64,000 nucleotides of DNA from Streptomyces sp. NBC_00286 (GCF_036173125.1 NZ_CP108054.1:1984001-2048000), one strand, 5' to 3'; shown: positions 45,372 through 54,351, counted from the stretch's first letter. The notes: generated by a model not told the origin, from the sequence alone. Numbers and translations are program-made.

Positions 45372-46098
45372 ATGATCAGCCATCAGCATCTGGTGGAAGA
45401 GGTGGCGTCGCGGGCCCGGCTCGACGATGCGGACGCCGCCGACGCCGCCGTTCACCTCGTCCTTGCGGCGCTGAGCCGCCGCCTCGATGAACCGCGACGG
45501 GAGCATCTGCGCCAATCCGTACCTGCGCACGAACGCGACGCCGTGGCCTTCGGCAGCGGCGATCGAGGGGAAAAGATCCGCCGGGCGGCTGAGCGACTTG
45601 CTGGCAGAGGTCGCCAAGCCCGTGGGCGCGACGCCGGAGCAGGCGCTCTTCCTGGCACAGACCGTGGTCTCCCGTGTCACAACCGATGACACCAGCTTGA
45701 TGGTTGACCTGCGCAGCTGCCTGCCCGACGAATTCAGCACGCTGTTCACCGAACCCGACCCGCTTCCCGAGCGGTCGAGCCGCGCCACGGACGCCCCGAG
45801 GCCACTCAACGACGAGGAGGTCGCCACCGCACTACGACAGCGCCCCGGCTGGACCGGCGACACCCACGAGCTGTCCCGTACGGTGGCGCTTCCCGCCGAC
45901 CGCGTTCAACTACTGCTGACCCACGTGGAGCAGGCCGCCGGCGAACTCGGCCACCGGCCCCGCACCCAGCGGACGGACGACGGAGTGCGCTTCACCGTCC
46001 AGACCCGCTCGGTGCAGGCCGTGACCCCGCTCGACTTCGACCTCGCCGACCGGATCGACGACGCCGTCATGGCAGTCGGAGGCGGATCCGCCACCTGA
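45372..46098 (+). pseudogene. DUF2267/pterin-dehydratase-like fusion, frameshifted
   Basis: Reading starts at the ATG 45372 (MISHQHLVEEVASRARLDDA; typical DUF2267). It leaves that frame near the GGGGAAAA run at 45567-45574 and continues one frame over as KRSAGRLSDLLAEVAKPVG, TPEQALFLAQTVVSRV and LPDEFSTLFTEPD. It then enters a pterin-4a-carbinolamine-dehydratase-like domain (LRQRPGWTGDTHELSRTV, AGELGHRPR, SVQAVTPLDFDLADRID). One extra G would explain the break. The PCD part lacks the usual HHP triad (it has GHRP). It is either a frameshifted pseudogene or a base-calling error. Confidence 0.75.
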
Positions 46099-46148
46099 TG
46101 GCCGGTCCCGGGCCCGGCCCGCTCAGCCATCGGGCACCGGGCGTCGGG

Positions 46149-46178
46149 GCTGGGGGCCGCGCGGCGGCGGCCCCCAGC
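46149..46178. terminator. Terminator between convergent genes
   Basis: A perfect 12-bp stem (GCTGGGGGCCGC with GCGGCCCCCAGC) has a 6-base loop, followed by TTTG. It lies between the frameshifted fusion gene and the convergent minus-strand gene. Confidence 0.8.
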
Positions 46179-46200
46179 TTTGTCCGGCATGCCGAGGAAC

Positions 46201-46872
46201 TCAGCCCTTCTGGCCGGCCAGTTCGCGCACCTTCTGGTAGCCGTCCTCCTCGTGCCGGATCCTCACCAGTGAGTCGATGAGCCGTACGAATTGCCGGTCG
46301 TCATCCACGAGAGAACGCAGGGAGTCCGCATCCTTGCCCAAGGCGAGCCGATCGGCTGCGTCGAGCGCCTTCTTGTCCGCGAACGGGCCCAGCTCCTGCC
46401 ACAGCAGCTGGGTCTCCCGGAAGAAGGCATCCACCACGCCGTCATCCACATTGGCGAAGTGCCGGAGCAGTTCCCGTTCCCGCTGCGGGTCGTTGTCCGC
46501 GTCCTGGCGCAGTCCGCCGAGGTCGCCTCCATGATCTTCTAGCAGGTGCAGTGCCGCATCGGTCATAGCCGTGGAGATGCGCTTGCGGTCGCCCTCGGGG
46601 TACCCGGCATCGGCGAGAACCTCCGCGATCTTCGTGGTCCCGGCCGTCCGTACCTTTCCCGCAGTCGACCAGTTGCGACCGCGCAGGGTCATGAACGTGC
46701 GTACTGCTGTTTCGGGGGCCACTCTCGCGTCCATCAGCAGCGCCAGCTGCAGCAACTGGAACATGGTGTGCGGCTGGTTCTTGAGGTGAATCTCTGCCTC
46801 TTCAGCGAGGCTGCGTCGGCCGTACCGGTCCAGCAGGGCCTCCACCACTTCCTTCTTCTGCGGCTGAGCCAT
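46201..46872 (-). CDS. Hypothetical helical protein, HhH-GPD-like
   Basis: 223 residues from the ATG at 46872 (MAQPQKKEVVEALLDRYGRR). The predicted all-helical layout (TMFQLLQLALLMDARVAPETAVRTFMTL, then AEVLADAGYPEGDRKRISTAMTDAALHLLEDHGG) resembles the endonuclease III/HhH-GPD fold. The helix-hairpin-helix loop and catalytic Lys/Asp are not evident and the iron-sulfur Cys are absent. A base-excision role is therefore only a guess. Confidence 0.65.
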   Translation of the reverse strand: MAQPQKKEVVEALLDRYGRRSLAEEAEIHLKNQPHTMFQLLQLALLMDARVAPETAVRTFMTLRGRNWSTAGKVRTAGTTKIAEVLADAGYPEGDRKRISTAMTDAALHLLEDHGGDLGGLRQDADNDPQRERELLRHFANVDDGVVDAFFRETQLLWQELGPFADKKALDAADRLALGKDADSLRSLVDDDRQFVRLIDSLVRIRHEEDGYQKVRELAGQKG

Positions 46873-47205
46873 GGTTCCGTCCTCACCGGGGCCCGTGCGC
46901 GTCGCGCACTGCCGTTCACCGCGAGTCGGCACAAAGCGCTGAAGCACTACCGGCCGATGGCGGCCGTCCTCTCCGTGCGAGATCCTCGAAGGCCGTGTGG
47001 ATCGCCGTACGGGATACGCCAGCCCTCCCGTCTCGCCAGTGAGCGATCTGGCCGGCCCCTACTTCCGCTGACGGCTTCCTTCTCCGGCGCGGGTACCCGG
47101 ACGCATCGAATGCACTCAGAGCTCTCATTGCGTGCCCCGCCGAAAGAGGGACGCTGGAAGAGCAGGGCACGCAGCCTGTGCCTACTGCATCCTCCAGGAG
47201 GTGTC
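46873..47205. other. 333-bp gap between divergent genes
   Basis: It separates the helical minus-strand protein from the DUF2231 gene and must hold promoters for both. No supported gene, strong hairpin or repeat is seen. Confidence 0.4.
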
Positions 47206-47727
47206 ATGTACAGCAAAGTCACCATCGCTGGTCACCCCATCCACCCCATGCTCATCGGCTACCCGGTCGCCTGCTACACCGGCACGCTGGTGGGCTTCGC
47301 CGTCTACGCGGCCAACGGCAACCAGTTCTGGCTCAACCTGGCCATCGCCTTGAACGTCGTCGGCGTCGGCGGTGCGCTGCTCGCCGCCCTGCCCGGATTC
47401 GCCGACTGGGCCTTCGGCATCCCGCGCGGCTCCGCGGCCAAGACCGTCGGCCTGGCACACGCCGGCCTCAACGTCGCCGCGCTCGCCCTGTTCGCCATCA
47501 ACCTGGGAACGTACGCCAGCCACTGGAACGGCCCCGCCACCGGAGCCACCCGCGGACTCGCACTCGCCGCAGCCGGACTGGCCTGCACCCTCGGCGCCGG
47601 CTTCCTCGGTTGGATGCTCGTGCAGAACTACCACATCGGCATCCGCCTCACCCCCACCCAGGAACGCGACGAACTGACGGTGCAGCACACCAAGGTGATC
47701 GGCTTGCACCGCAACCGAGCGGCCTGA
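47206..47727 (+). CDS. DUF2231 membrane protein
   Basis: 173 residues with four membrane helices and the DUF2231 opening KVTIAGHPIHPMLIGYPVACY, where the HPxHP motif is the family mark. Further spans are LNLAIALNVVGVGGALLAAL, LAHAGLNVAALALFAINLG and GLALAAAGLACTLGAGFLGW. Family members are of unknown function and often lie beside redox or heme proteins; here a broken FAD-reductase fragment follows 35 bp downstream. The ATG follows CAGGAGG. Confidence 0.88.
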   Translation: MYSKVTIAGHPIHPMLIGYPVACYTGTLVGFAVYAANGNQFWLNLAIALNVVGVGGALLAALPGFADWAFGIPRGSAAKTVGLAHAGLNVAALALFAINLGTYASHWNGPATGATRGLALAAAGLACTLGAGFLGWMLVQNYHIGIRLTPTQERDELTVQHTKVIGLHRNRAA

Positions 47728-47762
47728 CCGACGAGCCCCGGAGAACCACAGCCCCGTCGCCA

Positions 47763-48122
47763 AGCAACCACGAGTACTGCGAAGCCGCCAGGGGCGTGTA
47801 CGCGGCCGGGGACGTGGCCCGCTGGTACAACCCGCTGTTCGGGACGTCGATGCGGATCGAGCACCGTACGAACGCCGCCGAGCAGGGCATGGCCGCCGCC
47901 CGCAACCTGCTCGCCGCGCCTGACGCTCGCAAGCCGTTCGCACCGGTGCCGTACTTCTGGTCCGACCAGTACGACATGAAGATCCAGGCGTACGGACACC
48001 TGCGCGGCCACGACGAAGTCACCGTCGTGGACGGGGAGTTGACCGAACACCGCTTCATCGCCGCCTACCGCACCGGCGACAAGCTCACCGGCGCCCGCGG
48101 ACGGGGCCCACGCTCAGGGTGA
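47763..48122 (+). pseudogene. C-terminal fragment of ferredoxin-reductase-type FAD enzyme
   Basis: About 115 codons without a start match the C-terminal third of rhodocoxin/ferredoxin-reductase-like enzymes: GVYAAGDVARWYNPLFGTSM (FAD-binding GD), RIEHRTNAAEQGMAAARNLL, and PYFWSDQYDMKIQAYGHLRG. The FAD and NAD N-terminal domains are absent and the end breaks off after YRTGDKLTGA. It is a deletion remnant, directly downstream of the DUF2231 gene. Confidence 0.82.
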
Positions 48123-48207
48123 GTTCTTCTACCCCGACACGGTGCCCGCGCAGACGGCTCTGGTCGCGGGGCTGTTGGGGCGACTGGCTCAGCCGCTGGA
48201 GGGCTGA
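48121..48207 (+). pseudogene. Short C-terminal remnant of unidentified protein
   Basis: In a different frame from the reductase fragment, and continuous with its end, the sequence reads EFFYPDTVPAQTALVAGLLG and RLAQPLEG to a TGA. It is protein-like and has no start codon, so is probably the tail of another gene joined here by deletion. I do not recognise the family. Confidence 0.35.
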
Positions 48208-48254
48208 GTCAGGGTGCACGACACCGCCGCCCGACCGGCGTTACGGTTCGGGGC

Positions 48255-48707
48255 GTGACCACCTTGCTGATCGTGCATCACACGCCCTCGCCCAACTGCC
48301 AGTCGATGTTCGAAGCCGTCGTGTCCGGGGCGACGGATCCGGAGATCGAGGGCGTACGGGTCGTACGGCTCGCCGCGCTGTCCGCGACGGCTTCGGACGT
48401 ACTGGCCGCGGACGGGTATCTGCTCGGGACTCCTGCGAACCTCGGCTATATGTCCGGCGCCCTCAAGCATTTCTTCGACCAGGTCTATTACCCCTGCCTG
48501 GACACGACACGAGGCCGCCCCTTCGGCTTTTACGTGCATGGCGGAAGCGACGTGACCGGGGCCCTGCGCGGGATCGAGTCGATCACGACGGGGCTCGGCT
48601 GGCGCCGCGCGGCCGAGCCGGTGACCGTCACTGGTGAGCCGGGCAAGGCCGACATCGAGGCTTGCTGGGAGCTGGGTGCGACGGTCGCGGCCGGGTTGAT
48701 GGAGTGA
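48255..48707 (+). CDS. Flavodoxin-like NAD(P)H-dependent oxidoreductase
   Basis: 150 residues from a GTG. The flavodoxin-fold FMN site appears as LIVHHTPSPNCQSMFEAV (phosphate loop), LLGTPANLGYMSGALKHFFD (isoalloxazine loop) and GFYVHGGSDVTGAL. It is short and single-domain, like NADPH-dependent FMN reductase/WrbA-related proteins. Electron partner unknown. It is convergent with the fucosidase gene. Confidence 0.85.
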   Translation: MTTLLIVHHTPSPNCQSMFEAVVSGATDPEIEGVRVVRLAALSATASDVLAADGYLLGTPANLGYMSGALKHFFDQVYYPCLDTTRGRPFGFYVHGGSDVTGALRGIESITTGLGWRRAAEPVTVTGEPGKADIEACWELGATVAAGLME

Positions 48708-48772
48708 CCGCCGGCGCCTGAGCGGTCACTCGTCCCGTGTGCGTCATTGCGTCAGGAGGACTGGTCCATGGT

Positions 48773-50989
48773 TCAGGCGACGGTGAGCGTCCAGAGCAGG
48801 TTGGTGCTGGTGTCCCACGCCCATTGCTTGGCGGCGGAGCCGGAGGGCACGTTGCCGCCGCTGTCCAGGACGAGGCCCGTGGTGCGGTTGGCGATGGAGT
48901 AACGGCCGTCGCCGCGGTGGGTGAGCTGCCACTGTTGGTTGGTGTGGCCGTTCCAGTCCTGTTGGCGGACGGTGGCGCCGTTGGCGGTGGCGCCCCAGCC
49001 GTCGGCGACCATGCCGTTGGTGCGGTTCTCCAGCTTGTAGTAGCCGTTGCCGAGGTCGACCGCGTGCCATTGCAGGTCGGCGTCACCGTCCCAGGTCCGC
49101 TGCTTGAGGTCGGAGCCGCCGGGGACGTCGCCGCCGCCGTCCAGGGCCAGGCTGTTGGTGACGTTGGTGATCCTGAACGAGGCCGACGGGTTGAGGATCA
49201 CCTTCAGCGAGGTGATCTTCTTGCGGATGTCGGTGCTGTCCGCGGTGAAGGTCCACGAGGTGCCGGTGAAGTCGTCGCGGGAGTAGCCGATGATCCGGTA
49301 GCCCGGAGCGAGCTTGAGTGAGGAGAGGGTGCGCGGCGGCATTCCGGCGAGGGTCAGTTCTTCGGCGGTGTAGCTGCCGAGGGCGAGTACGGCGGTGTTG
49401 CCGCGGTAGCCCGCGTCTTTGAAGAGCAGGGCGCCCGTGAGGGGCTGAAGTACGGGGATCCGGCCGGAGAAGCGGAGCTTCAGTACGTACGCGGGGGCTT
49501 CGAACGGCGCCGTCGGCGGAAGGGTCACCTTCAACCCGGTCTCGTCCTGGGCCGGGGTGGGGAGGTCGATGTACTCGCCGGCGGTCGAGTCGAGCAGCTG
49601 CACCGAGGACAGCGAGTCCAGGTCGATCCGGTCGGAGCTGAGCGTGGTGATCGTCAGCGAACTGCCGGGCCAGCCGAGGACCGTGGCGTACAGAACGGTG
49701 CCCGCCTTGTCGCGGGTGAACCGGATGTCCCGCGCGGTGCCGGCCGTGGGCTTGGTGAAGGAGCCGCCGCCCATCTTCGTCGGGCCCTCGCCGTACGCGC
49801 TCCAGGCCCGGGTGCCGTAGATGGACTCGCCGAAGCGCTTGAGGTAGTCGCCGATGCCGAGCAGGAGGTCGCGCTGGCCCTGCGGGATGGTGCCGTCGGC
49901 CTGCGGCGCGATGTTGAGCAGCATGTTGCCGTTCTTGCTGACCCGGTCGATGAACGAGTGCAGCATCTGCGCCAGCGTGTAGTAGCCGATGCCTTCGGTG
50001 TAGCACCAGCTGGAGCTGGAGATGCTGTCGTCGGTCAGCCAGTAGGGAGCGGTGAGGTCGGCCGGGCCGCCCCGCTCGAAGTCGAAGACCTGGCCGTGGT
50101 TGTTGAAGCCGTCCTTGTAGGTGGCGACGACTTCCTTGCCCCACTTGTCGGCCTGGTTGTAGTAGTACGCCAGGAAGTTCAGCCGCTGCCGCTCGTCGAC
50201 CTCGGTCAGGTTGAAGTCCTGCCACAGGATGTCCGGTCTGGCCCGGTCGACGACCTCCTTGAGCTTGTCGTACCAGAGCTGGTTCTCCTGTTCCGGACTC
50301 AGCTGCCCGTAGAACTTCTTCAGGCTCGGGTCCGACTGGGCGGGCGCGTGCTCGTAGAAGCCGGTGAAGTTGTACGCGTGGTGCATCGCCACCAGCAGCT
50401 TCAGCTTCCTGGCGCGGATGGCGTCGGTGAACAGCTTCAGCAGGTCAAGCCGCGGGCCCTTGCGCACGGAGTTCCACTCGTTGACCTGGCTGTCCCACAT
50501 CGAGTAGCCGTCGTGGTGCTCGGCGACAGGACCGGCGTACTTGGCGCCGGCGTCGACGAACAATTGGGCCCACTCGTCGGGGTCGAAGTGGCCGCCCTCG
50601 GACTTGAGCTTGGGCGCGAACTCCTTGTGGTTGCCCGCCAGGTCGTCCGCCCCGTTGACGAAGTTGTGGTACGGCCACGCGGACGGGCTGCCATACGTGG
50701 CGATGTGATGCCGGTTCGCCTTCTGGCCGCTCTGGTACAGGTTGCGCGGGTACCACTCGTTGTCGTACGCGGGCACGCTGAAGACGCCCCAGTGGAAGTA
50801 GATGCCGAACTTGGCGTCCCGGAACCACTCGGGGGCGGCGGGGTGTCGGTTCACGGAATCCCAGGTGGGTTCGTAGGTTCTCGGAGCGGCCACGGCACCC
50901 CCGGCCGCTAACACGTTGCTGGCCACGGTGGCCGCCACGACGGCCGTGGTGCCGGCCAGTAGTCTGCGCCTGCTGATCGAATGCGACAT
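48773..50989 (-). CDS. Secreted alpha-L-fucosidase (GH29) with ricin-type lectin domain
   Basis: 738 residues from the ATG at 50989. A Tat-type signal (SRRRLLAG then a hydrophobic run) is followed by a GH29 catalytic domain (about 40-370) with EHHDGYSMWDS, LLVAMHHAYNF and the nucleophile region RPDILWQDF. Next come a beta-sandwich (about 390-500), a region with beta/gamma-crystallin-like YSRDDFTGTSWTF, and a C-terminal ricin-type trefoil (about 600-738) with LQWHAVDLGNGYYKLENRTNG and the QQW repeat. It would release L-fucose from glycans outside the cell. The divergent GntR gene, its likely regulator, is broken. Confidence 0.93.
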   Translation of the reverse strand: MSHSISRRRLLAGTTAVVAATVASNVLAAGGAVAAPRTYEPTWDSVNRHPAAPEWFRDAKFGIYFHWGVFSVPAYDNEWYPRNLYQSGQKANRHHIATYGSPSAWPYHNFVNGADDLAGNHKEFAPKLKSEGGHFDPDEWAQLFVDAGAKYAGPVAEHHDGYSMWDSQVNEWNSVRKGPRLDLLKLFTDAIRARKLKLLVAMHHAYNFTGFYEHAPAQSDPSLKKFYGQLSPEQENQLWYDKLKEVVDRARPDILWQDFNLTEVDERQRLNFLAYYYNQADKWGKEVVATYKDGFNNHGQVFDFERGGPADLTAPYWLTDDSISSSSWCYTEGIGYYTLAQMLHSFIDRVSKNGNMLLNIAPQADGTIPQGQRDLLLGIGDYLKRFGESIYGTRAWSAYGEGPTKMGGGSFTKPTAGTARDIRFTRDKAGTVLYATVLGWPGSSLTITTLSSDRIDLDSLSSVQLLDSTAGEYIDLPTPAQDETGLKVTLPPTAPFEAPAYVLKLRFSGRIPVLQPLTGALLFKDAGYRGNTAVLALGSYTAEELTLAGMPPRTLSSLKLAPGYRIIGYSRDDFTGTSWTFTADSTDIRKKITSLKVILNPSASFRITNVTNSLALDGGGDVPGGSDLKQRTWDGDADLQWHAVDLGNGYYKLENRTNGMVADGWGATANGATVRQQDWNGHTNQQWQLTHRGDGRYSIANRTTGLVLDSGGNVPSGSAAKQWAWDTSTNLLWTLTVA

Positions 50990-51114
50990 ACGAACGAACG
51001 TCAGGCATGTCACTGGTTACTGTCAACGGGTGTGAAGGGATGAATGTGCCTGCCGAGCAGGCGAGTTGACCGTATTATTCCTTAACTGCCCTACTTATCA
51101 AGGGGAGACATCAC

Positions 51115-51804
51115 ATCTCTCTGACCGACAAGGCCATCGATCAGCTCCGTGAGCTGATCCGCTCGGGCGCGCTGCCGCCGGGGTAGAAGCTGCCTCCGGA
51201 ACCGGACCTGGCCGCCCAGTTGGGGCTGTCCCGCAACCTGGCGCGGGAAGCGGTCAAGGCGCTGGCCGTCGCCCGGGTGCTGGAGATCAGACGGGGCGAC
51301 GGCACGTACGTGACCAGCCTGCAGCCGAGTCTGCTGCTGGAGGGTCTCGGCGGTGCGGTGGACCTGCTCCAGAGCGACTCGGGCGCCCTGCTTGACCTGA
51401 TGGAGGTCAGGCGGCTGCTGGAGCCCACGGCCACCGCACTGGCCGCGACTCGGATCTCCGAGGAGGGCCTGGCCGAGGTGAAGCGGCACCTGGACGCCAT
51501 ACGGGAGGCCCGCGACGACGTCGAGCGACTCAACGCGCACGACGCGGCGTTCCACCGCGCCGTCGTCGCCGCCACGGGCAACGAACCGCTGGTCACCCTC
51601 CTGGAGGCCGTCTCGAGCCGCACTCTCCGGGCCCGCATCTGGCGCGGCCTGGTCGACGACCGGGCCGCGGGGCGGACCCTCGCGGAACACGAGGCGATCT
51701 TCACGGCCCTGTCCCGCCGCGACGCACCGCTCAGCCAGGCGGCCGCGCTGCTGCACGTCAGCAACACCGAGCAGTGGCTGAGCGCTTCGCTGGAGGAACG
51801 GTGA
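51115..51804 (+). pseudogene. GntR/FadR-type regulator, start lost and amber stop
   Basis: The frame reads ISLTDKAIDQLRELIRSGAL-PPG, then TAG at 51184-51186, then KLPPEPDLAAQLGLSRNL and an intact remainder: HTH (AREAVKALAVARVLEIRRGDGTYV) and FCD ligand domain (LLDLMEVRRLLEPTATALAA, LNAHDAAFHRAVVAATGN). The expected start codon is ATC at 51115, seven bases after AGGGGAG. So both an ATG-to-ATC change and a CAG-to-TAG-like change are seen. A TTG at 51220 could only make a protein lacking the first helix of the DNA-binding domain. Confidence 0.8.
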
Positions 51805-51809
51805 CGAAC

Positions 51810-51897
51810 CTGCGGGCCGGTGGGGGCTGGTCGCGCCCCGCGGCGGAGCCGCAGATCGACACAGCCCCGCGCCCCTTATGGGGCGCGGTACCGCACC
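51810..51897. repeat. Dispersed hairpin repeat copy
   Basis: It matches the 6273 copy block by block: CTGCGGG, GGCTGGTCGCGCCCCGCGG, CGGAGCCGCAGATCGACACA, then the GCGCCCC-TTAT-GGGGCGC hairpin. It directly follows the broken GntR gene and may act as a terminator between it and the convergent response regulator. Confidence 0.85.
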
Positions 51898-51970
51898 GAA
51901 CTTCAAAGGGCCGCCTAGTACACGTCGACCACCCGGGAGGATTCCGCCCAGGCGTGAACGTCGTCCTGTC

Positions 51971-52783
51971 TCACGCCCGCGGCGGTACCAGCCCCTGCCG
52001 TACGGCGAACAGGGCGGCCTGCGTCCGTGACGTGAGCCGGAGTTTGCGCAGGACGTTGCTGACGTGGGTGCGGGCGGTGCGTTCGCTGATGACCAGCTCG
52101 TCGGCGATCTGCTGGTTCGAGCGGCCCTCGGCGACCAGGACGAGGACGTCGCGTTCGCGGCCGGTGAGCGCGGCGAGCCCGGTCGGCGGGGAGACGATCT
52201 CCTGGGTGAGTCCCCTGGCCACCTCGGGATCGAGGAAGACCTCGCCCCGTGCGGCGGCACGGATCGCGGCGACCACCTCGCCCGCCTCCGCGTCCTTGAG
52301 CAGGTAGCCCGCGGCGCCCTGCGCGAGGGCCGCGTGGACGCGTTCCATCTCGCCGAAGCTGGTGAGCACCACGACCCGTACCTCGGGATGACGGTTCTTG
52401 ATCACTCCGATCGTCGTCGCCCCGTCCATCCTCGGCATGAGCAGGTCGATCAGCACCACGTCCGGCAGTTCCCGGTGCGCGGCCATCGCGTCGAGCCGGG
52501 TGAGCGCCTCCTGCCCGTCGGCGGCCTCCGCGGCCACCTCCATATCGTCCAGAACCTCGAGATACGCGCGGATTCCGCGGCGTACAACAGCATGATCGTC
52601 GACGATCAGGACCCGGATCGGGCGGGCTTCGCCGTCTCCCGGAGCGGAACCGCCTGCCGGACGCTCCCGGAGCTCACCGGACCCGTAGGGGGCGACTCCG
52701 GCACCCGTACGGGAAGCGGAATGACGACGCGCACGGTCGTACCGCTCTTCGCGCCGGACCTGATCCTCATGGTGCCGCCCCAT
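51971..52783 (-). CDS. NarL/FixJ-type response regulator
   Basis: The receiver domain (RVLIVDDHAVVRRGI, phospho-Asp in VVLIDLLMPRMDG, LTSFGE, YLLKDAEAGEV) starts near 52627. The LuxR helix-turn-helix (LTGRERDVLVLVAEGRSNQQIADEL, ERTARTHVSNVLRKL) ends the protein. No ATG, GTG or TTG lies in frame between the kinase stop and 52783, so the only standard start upstream of the domain is the ATG at 52783, adding about 52 residues and overlapping the kinase by 178 bp. A non-standard start near 52630 is the alternative. Partner of the adjacent kinase. Confidence 0.85.
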   Translation of the reverse strand: MGRHHEDQVRREERYDRARRHSASRTGAGVAPYGSGELRERPAGGSAPGDGEARPIRVLIVDDHAVVRRGIRAYLEVLDDMEVAAEAADGQEALTRLDAMAAHRELPDVVLIDLLMPRMDGATTIGVIKNRHPEVRVVVLTSFGEMERVHAALAQGAAGYLLKDAEAGEVVAAIRAAARGEVFLDPEVARGLTQEIVSPPTGLAALTGRERDVLVLVAEGRSNQQIADELVISERTARTHVSNVLRKLRLTSRTQAALFAVRQGLVPPRA

Positions 52784-54351
52784 CGTTCCGCCCTTTCCCG
52801 CATGGTCGTCAGTCCGTAGCCGTGATGGCGGGCCGTCCGGCCGGCCTTCCCCTCCGGGGCGGCGTCTCCTCGCCCGGCGGATTCCGCGATTCCGTGCCCG
52901 TCGTCGCGGACGCTCGCGGTCAGTGTGTGGTCGCGGACGCCGAGGCGGATGGTGACGGTGGTGGCCTCCGCGTGCTTGACCGCGTTGTGGATTGCCTCGG
53001 CGACGATCCGGTACATGTCCTCGGCCAACTCCGGCTCGATTACGTCCAGTTCGTGTTCGCACAGGAGCCGGATGGTAAGGCCCGTACGGTGCTCGGTGCT
53101 CTTGACGAGCGCGCTCACCGCGTCCTCGAGACCGAGCCGGGCGGAGGAGGGCGGACGCAGTTCGTGCACCATCGCGCGCAGGTCGGCGAGCACGGTCCGG
53201 GAGAGGGCTCCGACCTCGTCCGCGAACTTCTGGACGGACTCGGCCGGGACCGGCCCGCCGCGCGTGCCGAGCACGCCGACCGCGTTGGCCTGCATGCCGA
53301 TGGAGAACACCTGCTGGACGATCGAGTCGTGCAGATCGCGGGCGAGGCGCTGGCGCTCGTTGCGGCGGGCCCCTTCGCGTTCGCTCTGCAGCAGCGTGGC
53401 GTAGTCCACGGCGAGGGCGGCCTGTTCCGCCATGGCGCCAAGGAATTCGAGGGTGCGGCTGCCGATCTCCTGGCCCGGCGCGAAGTACGCGTTCAGTACG
53501 CCTTCGGGACGGCCGCGCGCCATCAGCGGAACGCTGACGAAAGAGTCCCAGTTCAGCTCGCCGAGATAGGCGTGCAGGGGTTCCCAGGCCGGGTCCTCGC
53601 GGATCTGGGCCCACCGGTGGGGGACGACGATGGGTTTACGTTCCTTGAGGGTGTCGAGCATGCAGAGCCGGGCGCCCCGGTCACGGCACTCCAGCAGACG
53701 GTCGAGGAACACATCCCAGTGCCGCAGCCCCGCGGAACCCATCAGCCGCAGTTCCCGGCCGGTGCTGTCCAGGGTGAGGATCTGCGCGCCGGCCAGCCCG
53801 TCGGCCTGCACGATCTGCTGGGCCACGGCATCCAGGGTCGAGCCGAGCGAACCCTCCGTGGCCAGCGCGATCGACGTCTGGGCGATCGCCACGAGCCTGC
53901 GCTGCCGGTGCGATTCGTCGGTCACATCGCGGAACGACACGACGGTGAAGTTCGGGTCGGACGCCAGCGTACGGGCCCGGTAGGCGAACTCGCGCCGGGC
54001 TCCGGACGGGGACTCCCAGTGGGCCACCTGCTCGTCCGACCGATCTTCCGACGGCTCGTCCGAGTGGTCCGCCGGCGACTCGTCCGACCGCTCCTGAGCC
54101 TGGCCCTCCGACTGCTCGTCCAGCGGCCCTACCCAGCAGGCGCCATCACCCTCCACGAGCGCGAACGGAGCCGGAGCACCGAGCAGCTCGGCCTCCTCCC
54201 CGGCGCCGCACAGCGCGACCGCCGCCGGGTTCAGCCGGACGAACCGGCCCACGCAGTCCAGTACGGCGAGACCGTCCGGCGCGACGGCCGCGATGTCGTC
54301 CCAGCCCACGAGCGGCGTAGCGGGCATGAGCGCTCTCCTCACCATCGTCAT
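52606..54351 (-). CDS. PAS-GAF histidine kinase (HisKA_3)
   Basis: 581 residues, no membrane span, so a cytoplasmic sensor. A PAS domain (about 15-150) is interrupted by an acidic low-complexity insert (QSEGQAQERSDESPADHSDE). A GAF domain (about 165-330), the dimerisation/phospho-His helix RLARDLHDSIVQQVFSIG and HATPase_c with AEAIHNAVKHAEAT and HHGYGLTTMRERA follow. The C-terminal 30 residues past the ATPase domain are Pro/Ser-rich and overlap the response regulator frame. The gene pair lies between the GntR remnant and the aromatic cluster; signal unknown. Confidence 0.9.
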   Translation of the reverse strand: MTMVRRALMPATPLVGWDDIAAVAPDGLAVLDCVGRFVRLNPAAVALCGAGEEAELLGAPAPFALVEGDGACWVGPLDEQSEGQAQERSDESPADHSDEPSEDRSDEQVAHWESPSGARREFAYRARTLASDPNFTVVSFRDVTDESHRQRRLVAIAQTSIALATEGSLGSTLDAVAQQIVQADGLAGAQILTLDSTGRELRLMGSAGLRHWDVFLDRLLECRDRGARLCMLDTLKERKPIVVPHRWAQIREDPAWEPLHAYLGELNWDSFVSVPLMARGRPEGVLNAYFAPGQEIGSRTLEFLGAMAEQAALAVDYATLLQSEREGARRNERQRLARDLHDSIVQQVFSIGMQANAVGVLGTRGGPVPAESVQKFADEVGALSRTVLADLRAMVHELRPPSSARLGLEDAVSALVKSTEHRTGLTIRLLCEHELDVIEPELAEDMYRIVAEAIHNAVKHAEATTVTIRLGVRDHTLTASVRDDGHGIAESAGRGDAAPEGKAGRTARHHGYGLTTMRERAERWGGTMRIRSGAKSGTTVRVVIPLPVRVPESPPTGPVSSGSVRQAVPLRETAKPARSGS

